DNA from: Marinovum sp048263515
Lineage (GTDB): Bacteria > Pseudomonadota > Alphaproteobacteria > Rhodobacterales > Rhodobacteraceae
Length of the DNA: 64,000 nucleotides
Direction: 5' to 3'
NCBI RefSeq assembly: GCF_048263515.1
Contig: NZ_JBLXEC010000004.1
Coordinates: 1 to 64,000, forward strand
Shown: positions 46,175 through 55,636 of the stretch, piece after piece
Layout of the letters: each line of letters starts with the position of its first letter
Numbering within the stretch: the first letter of the stretch is position 1
Position numbers and translations under genes: made by a program
Notes under the pieces: model-generated
Database searches by the model: none
Seen by the model: only the letters and a program-made list of their open reading frames with translations
Told to the model about the DNA's origin: nothing

Positions 46175-46597
46175 ATGACAGCGGTCACCCCCCGGATCGG
46201 TGCTCTGGCCGTGGTGATCGAGGCCGGGCAGGTGTTGCTGGTGCGCCGCGCGCCGCCCAAGCCCGACGCCGGGCTCTGGGGGTTTCCCGGCGGCCATGTC
46301 GAGGCTGGCGAGACCGTGCATGCCGCTGCCGCCCGCGAACTGCTGGAAGAGACCTGCCTCAGCGCCACCCCGGTCGAGACGCTGACCCATCTCGACCTGA
46401 TCCGTCATGACGACAATGGCGCGCTGCTGTTTCACTACCTGCTGATCGCCGTGCGTTGCACCGCGCCCGAGGGCACGCTCACCGCCTGCGACGATGCCGC
46501 CGAGGCAGCCTGGCACCCGGTCGACGACGTGCTGTCTGGCGCCCTGCCGCTGTCGCGAGACGTGGATACCGTGCTGCGCCGGGCGCTGGAGCCTTGA
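46175..46597 (+). CDS. Nudix hydrolase
   Basis: 140 residues. Nudix box GGHVEAGETVHAAAARELL-EETCL, with the metal-binding REL-EE core intact but Cys where the consensus has Gly near its end. The family hydrolyses nucleoside diphosphate derivatives; sequence alone does not give the substrate, though the GLWGFPGGHVE pattern resembles ADP-ribose pyrophosphatase or MutT-like members. Starts 3 bp after the membrane protein gene. Confidence 0.87.
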   Translation: MTAVTPRIGALAVVIEAGQVLLVRRAPPKPDAGLWGFPGGHVEAGETVHAAAARELLEETCLSATPVETLTHLDLIRHDDNGALLFHYLLIAVRCTAPEGTLTACDDAAEAAWHPVDDVLSGALPLSRDVDTVLRRALEP

Positions 46598-46688
46598 GCG
46601 ATGTGCGTGCTTTCGCCGATGGCGCAGCCGGGGGCTGGAGACGCGGGCGGGAATGCACTACCTCACCCGGCAACGAAGGAGAACTGAC

Positions 46689-46979
46689 ATGCGTCTTGCA
46701 CTTGTGACCTGCCTCGCGCTGCTGCCCACCACCACCCTGGCCGCCAACCCCGATTGCGCCATCATGGGCGGCATCGTCGACAGGATCGTCGCCGAACGGG
46801 TCGAAGGCACCGAGATGATGGCCGCGATGGAAGCGGTCGCCGCCGAGTACACCGGCGATCAGGAACGGTTCGTCGGCACCATCCCGCATCTCACCGACTG
46901 GGTGTACAACGGGTTGCCCAAGGAGCATCTGACCGCCGAGGCCGGGCAGGCTTTCGCCACCCAGTGCGCGGCACAGTAA
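46689..46979 (+). CDS. Small secreted protein
   Basis: 96 residues. A signal peptide (MRLALVTCLALLPTTTLAA) and a mature domain of about 75 residues with two cysteines (NPDC near the start, FATQC near the end) that could pair. No recognised family. AGGAG box 9 nt upstream of the ATG. Followed by a small hairpin and dnaG. Confidence 0.65.
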   Translation: MRLALVTCLALLPTTTLAANPDCAIMGGIVDRIVAERVEGTEMMAAMEAVAAEYTGDQERFVGTIPHLTDWVYNGLPKEHLTAEAGQAFATQCAAQ

Positions 46980-46996
46980 CCGGGCGGACTCGACTC

Positions 46997-47014
46997 TTGG
47001 CGCGGCAGCGCCAA
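46997..47014. terminator. Small hairpin before dnaG
   Basis: TTGGCGC-GGCA-GCGCCAA, perfect 7-bp arms, 17 bp after the small secreted gene and 11 bp before the dnaG ATG. Either a weak terminator or a structure limiting dnaG translation; no T-run follows. Confidence 0.35.
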
Positions 47015-47025
47015 TATAAGACCCC

Positions 47026-49002
47026 ATGAGCCTGCCCCCCGGATTCCTCGACGAACTGCGCACCCGCCTGTCGCTTGTCGACGTGGTGGGCCGCAAGGTC
47101 ATGTGGGATCCCCGCAAGAGCAATCAGGGCAAGGGCGACATGTGGGCGCCTTGCCCCTTTCATCACGAAAAAAGCGCGTCTTTTCACGTGGATGACCGCA
47201 AGGGCTTCTACTACTGCTTTGGCTGTCACGCCAAGGGCGACGCGATCTCCTTTGTCCGCGAGACCGAGAATGTCGGCTTCATGGACGCGGTCGAGATCCT
47301 TGCAGGCGAAGCCGGCCTGCCGATGCCGGCGCGTGACCCGCAGGCCCAGCAGAAGGCTGACCGCCGCACCATCCTGAGCGAGGTGATGGAACAGGCGGTG
47401 CAGTTCTTCCGCCTGCAGCTGCGCACCGGCGCCGCGGCCGAGGCGCGGAGCTATCTGAAACGCCGCGGGCTGGCACCTGAAACGCTCGAACGCTTCGAGA
47501 TCGGTTTTGCGCCCGACACCTGGCAGGGGCTCTGGGACCATCTGCGCGCCAAGAACGTGGCCGAGGACCTGATCCTCGCTGCCGGGTTGGCCCGACCCAG
47601 CCAGAAGGGCGGGCGGCCCTATGACACCTTTCGCGGCCGCATCATCTTTCCGATCCGCGATGCTCGGGGCCGGGCGATTGCCTTCGGCGGCCGGGCGATG
47701 GACCCGAACGACAACGCCAAGTACCTGAATTCGCCGGAAACCGAGCTCTTTGACAAGAGCCGCAACCTCTACAACCTCGGCCCCGCGCGCGAGGCCTGTG
47801 GCAAGGGCCAGCCGCTGGTGGTGGCCGAGGGCTACATGGACGTGATCGCCCTGGTCGAGGGCGGCTTTGCCGCTTCGGTCGCGCCGCTGGGCACTGCGGT
47901 GACCGAAGAGCAGCTGCGGTTGATGTGGCGCATGTCCGACGAGCCGATCATCGCGCTCGACGGCGACACCGCCGGCCTGCGCGCCGCGCACCGGGTGATC
48001 GACCTTGCTCTGCCGCTGCTCGAAGCCGGGAAATCCTTGCGCTTTGCGCTGATGCCGGAGGGGCAGGACCCCGACGACCTGTTGCGGGCCAAGGGTGCCG
48101 CGGCGGTGCAGGCGCTGCTCGACCAGGCGCTGCCGATGGTGCAACTGCTCTGGCGGCGCGAGACGGAAGGCCGCGTGCTCGACAGCCCAGAGCGCAAGGC
48201 GGCGCTCGACAAAGCGCTGCGCGAAAAGATCACCCTGATCAAGGACCCCTCGATCCGCAGCCACTATGGCCAGGAAATCAAGGAGTTGCGCTGGGAGCTG
48301 TTCAGCGCCGGTCGGCGCCGTGGCGGCGGTCAACAGGGCAAGCAGAACCGCCCGCCGTGGAAACCCGGCCAGAAACGCTGGCAGGTGCCGGAACCGCCGC
48401 GCCCCGGCACCAAGGCGTCGCTGCTGGCCGCGGCCGACGAGGCAGCCTTTGCCGCCATGCGCGAGGCGGTGATCCTGGCGGCGGCGATCCGCACGCCTCA
48501 GGTAGTGCCGCTCTTTGAACATGCGCTGGAAAATCTCAACTGCGTCACCCCCGAACATGTCCGGCTGCGCGACCTGATCCTGCGCCACGCGGACAAGGGG
48601 GCCGAGCGGCTCTGCGAAGAAATCGAGATGGCCCTGGGGCCGGACGGACTTGAAAATCTGCTCGCCATGCGCCATGTGGCAATCATCCCGTGCATCCGCA
48701 AACCCGGCGATCTCGATCTGGCCCGCATGACCCTGGCAGAGGAATTCGCAAAACTGACGGCGCATCACGGGTTGCAGGCCGAGATCGAAGAGGCCGCCGA
48801 AGACCTGAGCCAGATCGCCGACGAAGCGGTGACATGGCGGCTGGGACAGGCGGCCGAGGCGCGCAATCGCGCCGCCTCGGGCTCGCAGGAGGACAACACG
48901 GAATATGACACCGGACCCAATGGCGCGCGAATCAATCGAGACGAACGCAACAAGCTGGACGCCCTTCTGGACCGGATCGCACATGCCAAACCCCGTAAAT
49001 AA
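47026..49002 (+). CDS. dnaG: DNA primase
   Basis: 658 residues. Makes RNA primers at the replication fork. The N-terminal CHC2 zinc finger has Cys43, His46, Cys64 and Cys67 (CPFHHEKSASF, YYCFGCHAKGD). The TOPRIM core has VVAEGYMDVIAL (catalytic Glu) and ALDGDTAGL. The C-terminal helical part binds DnaB helicase. Weak ribosome site. rpoD follows 113 bp later on the same strand, the usual macromolecular-synthesis arrangement. Confidence 0.96.
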   Translation: MSLPPGFLDELRTRLSLVDVVGRKVMWDPRKSNQGKGDMWAPCPFHHEKSASFHVDDRKGFYYCFGCHAKGDAISFVRETENVGFMDAVEILAGEAGLPMPARDPQAQQKADRRTILSEVMEQAVQFFRLQLRTGAAAEARSYLKRRGLAPETLERFEIGFAPDTWQGLWDHLRAKNVAEDLILAAGLARPSQKGGRPYDTFRGRIIFPIRDARGRAIAFGGRAMDPNDNAKYLNSPETELFDKSRNLYNLGPAREACGKGQPLVVAEGYMDVIALVEGGFAASVAPLGTAVTEEQLRLMWRMSDEPIIALDGDTAGLRAAHRVIDLALPLLEAGKSLRFALMPEGQDPDDLLRAKGAAAVQALLDQALPMVQLLWRRETEGRVLDSPERKAALDKALREKITLIKDPSIRSHYGQEIKELRWELFSAGRRRGGGQQGKQNRPPWKPGQKRWQVPEPPRPGTKASLLAAADEAAFAAMREAVILAAAIRTPQVVPLFEHALENLNCVTPEHVRLRDLILRHADKGAERLCEEIEMALGPDGLENLLAMRHVAIIPCIRKPGDLDLARMTLAEEFAKLTAHHGLQAEIEEAAEDLSQIADEAVTWRLGQAAEARNRAASGSQEDNTEYDTGPNGARINRDERNKLDALLDRIAHAKPRK

Positions 49003-49115
49003 CGCGGTTTGGTGAGGAAATTGTAGATAATTCGGCGTAGAACGCTGCACGAATCGCTCAGATTCGGTAATGATTCGTCCGAGCGAATCACTCGCGCCGC
49101 AAACAGGAGCCCCGC

Positions 49116-51098
<1,983 letters not shown>

Positions 51099-51104
51099 GG
51101 TTTG

Positions 51105-51135
51105 CGCCGGGCGTTTGTCGCCCGGCGTTTTTTTT
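51105..51135 (+). terminator. rpoD terminator
   Basis: CGCCGGGCG and CGCCCGGCG, perfect 9-bp stem, 5-nt loop, then eight T: strong intrinsic terminator 6 bp after the rpoD stop. Confidence 0.94.
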
Positions 51136-51157
51136 GGCTTTAAGGCCGGAGCCTGCG

Positions 51158-51343
51158 CGGAATCAAGGCCGCAGGCCGCCGCGCATCGTCATGCCAGAGG
51201 CATGCCTCCGGCATGACGCGCCCCCACGCGGCGGCGATTTGGCTGACGCAAGCGCCTCGATCGGACGTCTTCCGGACTTGGCGAGGATAAAGCGCTGCCG
51301 AACTGCGGTAGGATCGCCACCGCGCGCGCCGGCAATGCGCGGC
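51158..51343. repeat. Dispersed intergenic repeat, copy 3
   Basis: It shares the 24-base start block (51158-51181) and GATAAAGCGCTG (51286-51297) with copies 1 and 2. The outer arms 51178-51186 and 51335-51343 are complementary. Compared with copy 2, four bases are replaced by a 28-nt palindromic insert at 51189-51216 with arms TCATGCC and GGCATGA. The rest of the 395-bp gap between rpoD and the next gene holds only the rpoD terminator. Confidence 0.78.
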
Positions 51344-51494
51344 TTGTAAAATTTGAACGAGCGGGAACGCCAGATATAGCGCCCGCCAAGCCCTTCATTC
51401 ACACATCTACCCGACCCCCACCAATATTTTCCCACTCCCGCGGAACCAACCACCCCCGGCAGCGTTCACCTTTCGAACACCGAAGGAGACTGCC

Positions 51495-51743
51495 ATGATC
51501 CGCCTCATCCCCACCGCCATCGCTGCCAGCGTCGCTGCCGCCGGAGTTTTTGCTGCCACGGATGCGCAATGGGACGACAGCGCACCCTTGGTGCTCGAGG
51601 TGGAAGTCGCGGCCAAGGATCTGGCCCGCTGCGAACAGACCCTGAGGGACCTTGCGGCGCAGCCGGTGGTGACCGACGGCGGCCACTCCGGCTTCTTCGC
51701 CAATACCTCCGATCTGCCGACAGTGGTCTGCGTCGTCCTCTGA
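51495..51743 (+). CDS. Small secreted protein
   Basis: 82 residues. Signal peptide (MIRLIPTAIAASVAAAGVFA), then a short acidic domain with two cysteines (LARCEQTL and PTVVCVVL) that could pair. The pattern VLEVEVAAKDLARCEQTL suggests a small alpha/beta fold. No known family recognised. AGGAG box 8 nt before the ATG and an intrinsic terminator after the stop, so a complete single-gene unit. Confidence 0.65.
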   Translation: MIRLIPTAIAASVAAAGVFAATDAQWDDSAPLVLEVEVAAKDLARCEQTLRDLAAQPVVTDGGHSGFFANTSDLPTVVCVVL

Positions 51744-51769
51744 CCGACGACAGACACCCAGCAAACCGC

Positions 51770-51795
51770 AGGCCGCCCTCGTTGGCGGCCTTTTT
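51770..51795 (+). terminator. Terminator after the small secreted protein
   Basis: AGGCCGCC and GGCGGCCT, perfect 8-bp stem, followed by T5. Confidence 0.85.
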
Positions 51796-51904
51796 GCATG
51801 AATGACACCAGCCTGGCGCATTCCGCATCAAATCCGCTTGGTGTAATGTGACCGCAACGCAAGGCGGGGGAGCCACCCGCCCACCACACGATGGGGGAAA
51901 CCTG

Positions 51905-52189
51905 ATGTCACTTCTCAAGAAACTCTTCGGCGGCGGCAGCGCGTCCAAACCGGCAAAGGACGAGGCGCAGCCCGAGGAACACAACGGGTTCCTGATCTAC
52001 CCCGCGCCGGTCAAACAGACCGGCGGCTACCGCATCGGCGCGCGAATCGAGAAAGAGATCGACGGCAGCCTGAAAACCCACGAGCTCATCCGCGCCGATA
52101 TCGTCTCGGACCCACAAGAGGCCGAGCGCATGTCGTTGCTCAAGGCGCGTCAGGTGATCGACGAACAGGGCGAGCGGCTCTTCGGCTGA
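51905..52189 (+). CDS. HlyU-family protein
   Basis: 94 residues from MSLLKKLFGGG, the ATG that begins the family homology. Segments typical of the HlyU family: FLIYPAPVKQTGGYRIGARI, then ELIRADIVSDPQEA. The name comes from Vibrio haemolysin regulation, but in alphaproteobacteria the family is widespread and mostly of unknown role. No signal peptide; cytosolic. Confidence 0.72.
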   Translation: MSLLKKLFGGGSASKPAKDEAQPEEHNGFLIYPAPVKQTGGYRIGARIEKEIDGSLKTHELIRADIVSDPQEAERMSLLKARQVIDEQGERLFG

Positions 52190-52256
52190 GCCCCCGTCTT
52201 GAGCATTGACCCCGCGACAGGTTCCGGGTCAGGTTGCAGCGTGACCGGAGACCCCT

Positions 52257-52748
52257 ATGATCAAAAAGCTTGCTCTCGCCGCCCTTTGCCTGCCCACCGG
52301 CGCCGCCGCCGCCTGTTACGGTGACGCCGGCACGCCGCTGTTTCATTGCACGGTCGAAGGCGGCAAGACCGAGATCAGGGTCTGCCTGCAGGGCGACGCG
52401 GCCTATTACGCCTATGGCGTGCCGGGCAAGGCGCCGGACATCGTGTTTTCGCGCCATGTGCAGGATATCTACATGACCCCCTGGCCGGGCATCAGCCGGA
52501 CCTACTGGGAGGAAGTGGCCTTTGCCAATGGCGCCTTCGAGTACCGCATCAATCACAGTTTCGACCGACTGGGCGAATTGAAACAGAAGGCGGCGCTGAC
52601 CGTCACCCGCGACGGGCTGCAGATCGCCGCGCTGACCTGTCAGGTCGAGGCAATCGGCGTTGCCGATTTCTCGCCGCTGTTCAACGCCAAGGAAGAAAAT
52701 GGCCAGTGCTGGGACCTGCAGACCCGCTCCTGGGGCAGCTGTTCCTAA
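52257..52748 (+). CDS. Secreted cysteine-containing protein
   Basis: 163 residues. Signal peptide ending at GAAAA, then a beta-rich domain with six cysteines including CYGDAG, FHCTVEGG, VCLQGD, ALTCQVEA, QCWDLQ and a terminal CS, so disulfide pairing is likely. No family identified. GGAGA ribosome site. Convergent with bufD, whose stop overlaps its stop by 4 bp. Confidence 0.65.
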   Translation: MIKKLALAALCLPTGAAAACYGDAGTPLFHCTVEGGKTEIRVCLQGDAAYYAYGVPGKAPDIVFSRHVQDIYMTPWPGISRTYWEEVAFANGAFEYRINHSFDRLGELKQKAALTVTRDGLQIAALTCQVEAIGVADFSPLFNAKEENGQCWDLQTRSWGSCS

Positions 52749-53317
52749 TCGGCGTGGGTCCGGCCCAGCACCGCGCGGCCGATCACCCGGTCCAGTGACA
52801 GCGCGCCGCCGCCCTTGATCACCAGCACCAGGAAGACAAACAGCCAGAAGGCCCGCTGGTCGAGGATCGCCGCATCCGGCACCCGGTCGAACCAGGCGCC
52901 AAGGGTCTCGGGGTGGTTGATGCCGCCGTGACCGTAGAGGTCGGTCAGGCTCTGCACAACGACAAAGCCGATCATCCCCAGCGCCGCCAGCCGCGTCAGC
53001 AGCCCCAGAACGATCATCAGTGGCAGCAGAAATTCCGCCCAGGTGCCGGCCACGACCACCAGCCAGTGAAAGACGCCAAGCTGGCTGACATCATAGGTCA
53101 CCGCCTCCATCGCCTTGGGGAAGATCTGCGCATAGGCCCCGGTCGAGGGTTGCAGGAAACCGAACAGCCCATCACCCAGCTTGGTCATCGCCGAGTTCCA
53201 GAAATAGACCAGCAGCACGGCGGCAAAGACCAGCCGCGCCAAGAGCGGCAAGAGCCCGTCAAGCGCCCGCTCGATGGCGTCGGAAATCATGTCGTGCAGG
53301 TTCACAAGCGCGGTCAT
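52745..53317 (-). CDS. bufD: DoxX-family membrane protein of the bufferin operon
   Basis: 190 residues, four membrane segments, DoxX pattern (LLARLVFAAVLLVYFWNSA, then GTWAEFLLPLMIVLGLLTR). DoxX-like proteins are found as the last gene of bufferin-type operons, where an electron-transfer or redox-linked role in peptide export or modification has been suggested; the exact function is unknown. The start overlaps the bufC stop (ATGA). Confidence 0.75.
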   Translation of the reverse strand: MTALVNLHDMISDAIERALDGLLPLLARLVFAAVLLVYFWNSAMTKLGDGLFGFLQPSTGAYAQIFPKAMEAVTYDVSQLGVFHWLVVVAGTWAEFLLPLMIVLGLLTRLAALGMIGFVVVQSLTDLYGHGGINHPETLGAWFDRVPDAAILDQRAFWLFVFLVLVIKGGGALSLDRVIGRAVLGRTHAD

Positions 53318-54066
53318 GGCGTGCCTTTCTTCAGGTCTGTCAATGCATTGCCGGCCAGAAGCAGGCTGAGTACCGCGCCGAGGTCAAACGCCGGCGCCTC
53401 TTCCAACGCCGCCTCATAGGCGGTGCCGAGCGGGGCATCGGCCTGCAGCGCGTCGATGAATGTCGCGCCGCCGGCGGGCAGCACATGCGGTTCGGGATCA
53501 TACTCGGCGCGCAGGATCAGCGCGTCTTCCGCCACGGCGGCGGGCTTGGGGCTGCCGGGCACCATGTTGTAGCGCCAGATCGACACCACCGGATAGGAAG
53601 AGCGCAGCAGCCGCAGCGACGGCGCCAAGCGCTGATGCGCGGCCATCAGCGCCTCGGGCTCCAGCGACAGGGCTTCGGGCGGCAGAGGCGCCGCGTCGGC
53701 GGCGTGATAGCTCTCGCGCAGGGCAAATTCGAGCCGTGCGACATCGCCGAGATAGGGGTAGCGCGCCAGTGGCTCGAAGCCGTCGAGGAAGTCACCGAAG
53801 CCCGCGCCATAGAGCATCATCCGGGGTGAGCTCGGCGGCGCCTGCCGCAGGTAGAGCGCGGCGAGATTGGTGAAATTCTCGGCCCCCAGAAGCTTGGCCA
53901 CGGCGGGAAATCCGGTGGCCAGCGCCTCGCCCAGCGAGGTGGCGATATTGTTGCGATAGACGTCATAGCGTCGTCCGGCGGGCCGGCCTTGACCGTCGAC
54001 CAAGCCGTCGGGCCGGTCTGCGCCACCATCGAGCAGTGCCTGGCGAAAGGCGGCCTGACTGGTCAT
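53314..54066 (-). CDS. bufC: DUF2063-type partner protein of the MNIO enzyme
   Basis: 250 residues from MTSQAAFRQALLDGGA. DUF2063 (putative DNA-binding domain in databases) proteins pair with DUF692/MNIO enzymes and are now seen as recognition or scaffold partners. Visible pattern: YRNNIATSLGEALATGFPAV, then LGDVARLEFALRESYHA. The start overlaps the bufB stop (ATGA), so expression is coupled. The name bufC follows the operon order of described bufferin loci. Confidence 0.8.
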   Translation of the reverse strand: MTSQAAFRQALLDGGADRPDGLVDGQGRPAGRRYDVYRNNIATSLGEALATGFPAVAKLLGAENFTNLAALYLRQAPPSSPRMMLYGAGFGDFLDGFEPLARYPYLGDVARLEFALRESYHAADAAPLPPEALSLEPEALMAAHQRLAPSLRLLRSSYPVVSIWRYNMVPGSPKPAAVAEDALILRAEYDPEPHVLPAGGATFIDALQADAPLGTAYEAALEEAPAFDLGAVLSLLLAGNALTDLKKGTP

Positions 54067-54920
54067 GCCGCCACCTGCGCCAGCGCCGTGGCGGCGCGGC
54101 GCGCCTCGTCGCGCAGCACCGGCCAGTCGGGCACGTCGTTGTCCCATTCCACCAGCAGCGGCCGGGGGCCGGAGCGGGCGAGGGTGTAGTCCAGAAGCGT
54201 CCAGACCGGATCGACCACCGCACGCCCGTGGCTGTCAATGAGCAGCGGCGCGCCATGGTCGTCGGCATCCTCATCATGGCCGCCGAGGTGGATCTCGCCG
54301 ACGCGGGGCAGGGCGAAGGCGTCGATATATTCCTGCGGCGAAAACCCGAGGTTGGTGGCCGAGACAAAGACGTTGTTGACGTCAAGCAGCAGGCCGCATC
54401 CGGTGCGCCGCGCCACTTCGTCAAGGAAGGCGGGCTCGTCCCAGGTGCTTTCAGAGAAGACCAGGTAGGAGGAGGGGTTCTCCAGCAGCATCTGCCGGCC
54501 CAGCACCTCTTGCAGCTGGTCGATGTGATCGCAGACCCGCGCCAGCGTGGCCTCGGTATAAGGCAGCGGCAGCAGGTCGTTCAGGAAATGGCTGTCATGG
54601 GTCGACCAGGCCAGATGCTCGGAAAAGCTCGCCGGTTGCAGCCAGTCACAAAGTGTCTTGAGCCGGGCGAGGTGGTCGCGGTCCAGCGCCTCTTCACCGC
54701 CGATCGACAGGCCGACGCCATGCACGGAAATGGCAAAGCGTTCGCTCAGGGCGCGCAGCTGGGCCAGTGGGCGGCCGCCGTCGCCCATGTAGTTCTCGGC
54801 ATGGATTTCCAGCCACTCCACCGGCGCGGCATCGGCGATGATTTGGCTGTAATGCTGCGGCTTGTAGCCCACGCCGGGCATGGCGGGCAGGGCCTCGAAG
54901 GGGCGGCTGGCATCGGGCAT
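54063..54920 (-). CDS. bufB: MNIO (DUF692) multinuclear iron oxidase
   Basis: 285 residues from MPDASRPFEALPAMPG (GGAG upstream). TIM-barrel family of non-heme iron enzymes that modify cysteines of RiPP precursors. Metal-site segments are visible: EIHAENYM, SVHGVGLSIG (His67), SFSEHLAWS (Glu101, His102), LLENPSSYL (Glu147), LLDVNNVFVSATN, GEIHLGGHDE (His211, His215) and LVEWDND (Glu258). The substrate should be the product of bufA just upstream. The frame is open for 122 codons further upstream without coding character. Confidence 0.88.
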   Translation of the reverse strand: MPDASRPFEALPAMPGVGYKPQHYSQIIADAAPVEWLEIHAENYMGDGGRPLAQLRALSERFAISVHGVGLSIGGEEALDRDHLARLKTLCDWLQPASFSEHLAWSTHDSHFLNDLLPLPYTEATLARVCDHIDQLQEVLGRQMLLENPSSYLVFSESTWDEPAFLDEVARRTGCGLLLDVNNVFVSATNLGFSPQEYIDAFALPRVGEIHLGGHDEDADDHGAPLLIDSHGRAVVDPVWTLLDYTLARSGPRPLLVEWDNDVPDWPVLRDEARRAATALAQVAA

Positions 54921-55008
54921 GGCATCTCCGCAAGGTCGCAGGGTGGGCAGGACTGCCCACCCCAGTGTCGCACAAAGGCGGGCAGGCTGCCCAGCCTGTG
55001 GCTGAGGA

Positions 55009-55314
55009 TCAGCTCGCGGGAACGTCGCGCTCGAGCGCTTCGAGAGAGCCCATGCGCGGCGAGCCGTCGGCCATCGCGGGCAGTTCGATCTCGGCGCAGG
55101 TGCCGGCATCGACCAGCGTCCAGGCATTGCCCTGGTAATCCACTTTCGAGGTGCCGGCGCAGGTGGTGCCGGGGCCGGCGGCGCAGTCGTTTTCGCCGGC
55201 CAGCGACACGCCGAAGCACTTCTCTTTTTCCTGCGCGGTCGCGGTGGTGGTCTGGGCGGCAAGTGCGGCGGCCACGGCGCCGGCAACGGCTACGGTTTTC
55301 ATGATATTCGACAT
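55009..55314 (-). CDS. bufA: DUF2282 bufferin precursor peptide
   Basis: 101 residues from MSNIMKTVAVAG. Signal peptide ending near TATAQ, then a core with four cysteines (33, 44, 52, 73) in the DUF2282 pattern: EKCFGVSLAGENDCAAG, GTTCAGTSKVDYQGNAW and VDAGTC. In studied bufferins, paired cysteines are oxidised to thiooxazole-like groups by the MNIO enzyme, giving copper-chelating peptides. A C-terminal tail of about 28 residues follows the last Cys. First gene of the four-gene operon, 88 bp before bufB. Confidence 0.85.
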   Translation of the reverse strand: MSNIMKTVAVAGAVAAALAAQTTTATAQEKEKCFGVSLAGENDCAAGPGTTCAGTSKVDYQGNAWTLVDAGTCAEIELPAMADGSPRMGSLEALERDVPAS

Positions 55315-55505
55315 TGATACATCCCTTTTGGTCATTGGTTCCAAGCATTTGGTCCAAGGCCACCCCTGCGGCGGCTGTCCCAAGCCTAAGGCCATGGTGC
55401 CCACCAGATCACTTCACAGGCCCGTGGATCACGGACGCGTAATCCGCTGTCAGGCCGGCGTGATGTCGGACGCGCGTCCGCCCGGAAAAACCCTTTGAAA
55501 TCAGT

Positions 55506-55534
55506 CAGGGCGCCACAGATGATGTGACGCCCTG
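55506..55534. terminator. Stem-loop between thrS and bufA
   Basis: CAGGGCGCCACA and TGTGACGCCCTG pair over 12 bp with one mismatch around a 5-nt loop, about 100 bp beyond the thrS stop on the minus strand. No T-run. It may be the thrS 3' end. The 322-bp gap 55315-55636 also holds a perfect palindrome (TTCCAGCGCTGGAA, 55540-55553), another (CGGACGCGCGTCCG, 55467-55480) and two ATGTTACAA copies (55553-55561, 55615-55623). Confidence 0.4.
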
Positions 55535-55636
55535 CAAGGTTCCAGCGCTGGAATGTTACAATTGCGCCGATCTTTTCGACAGCATCCTGCCCGAGATCAC
55601 GACGAAATTGCGAGATGTTACAAGCCGATCAGCCCC

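Noticed and set aside
46891..49050. A 719-codon minus-strand frame opposite dnaG
   Set aside because: Shadow of the dnaG coding frame; dnaG has all its motifs.
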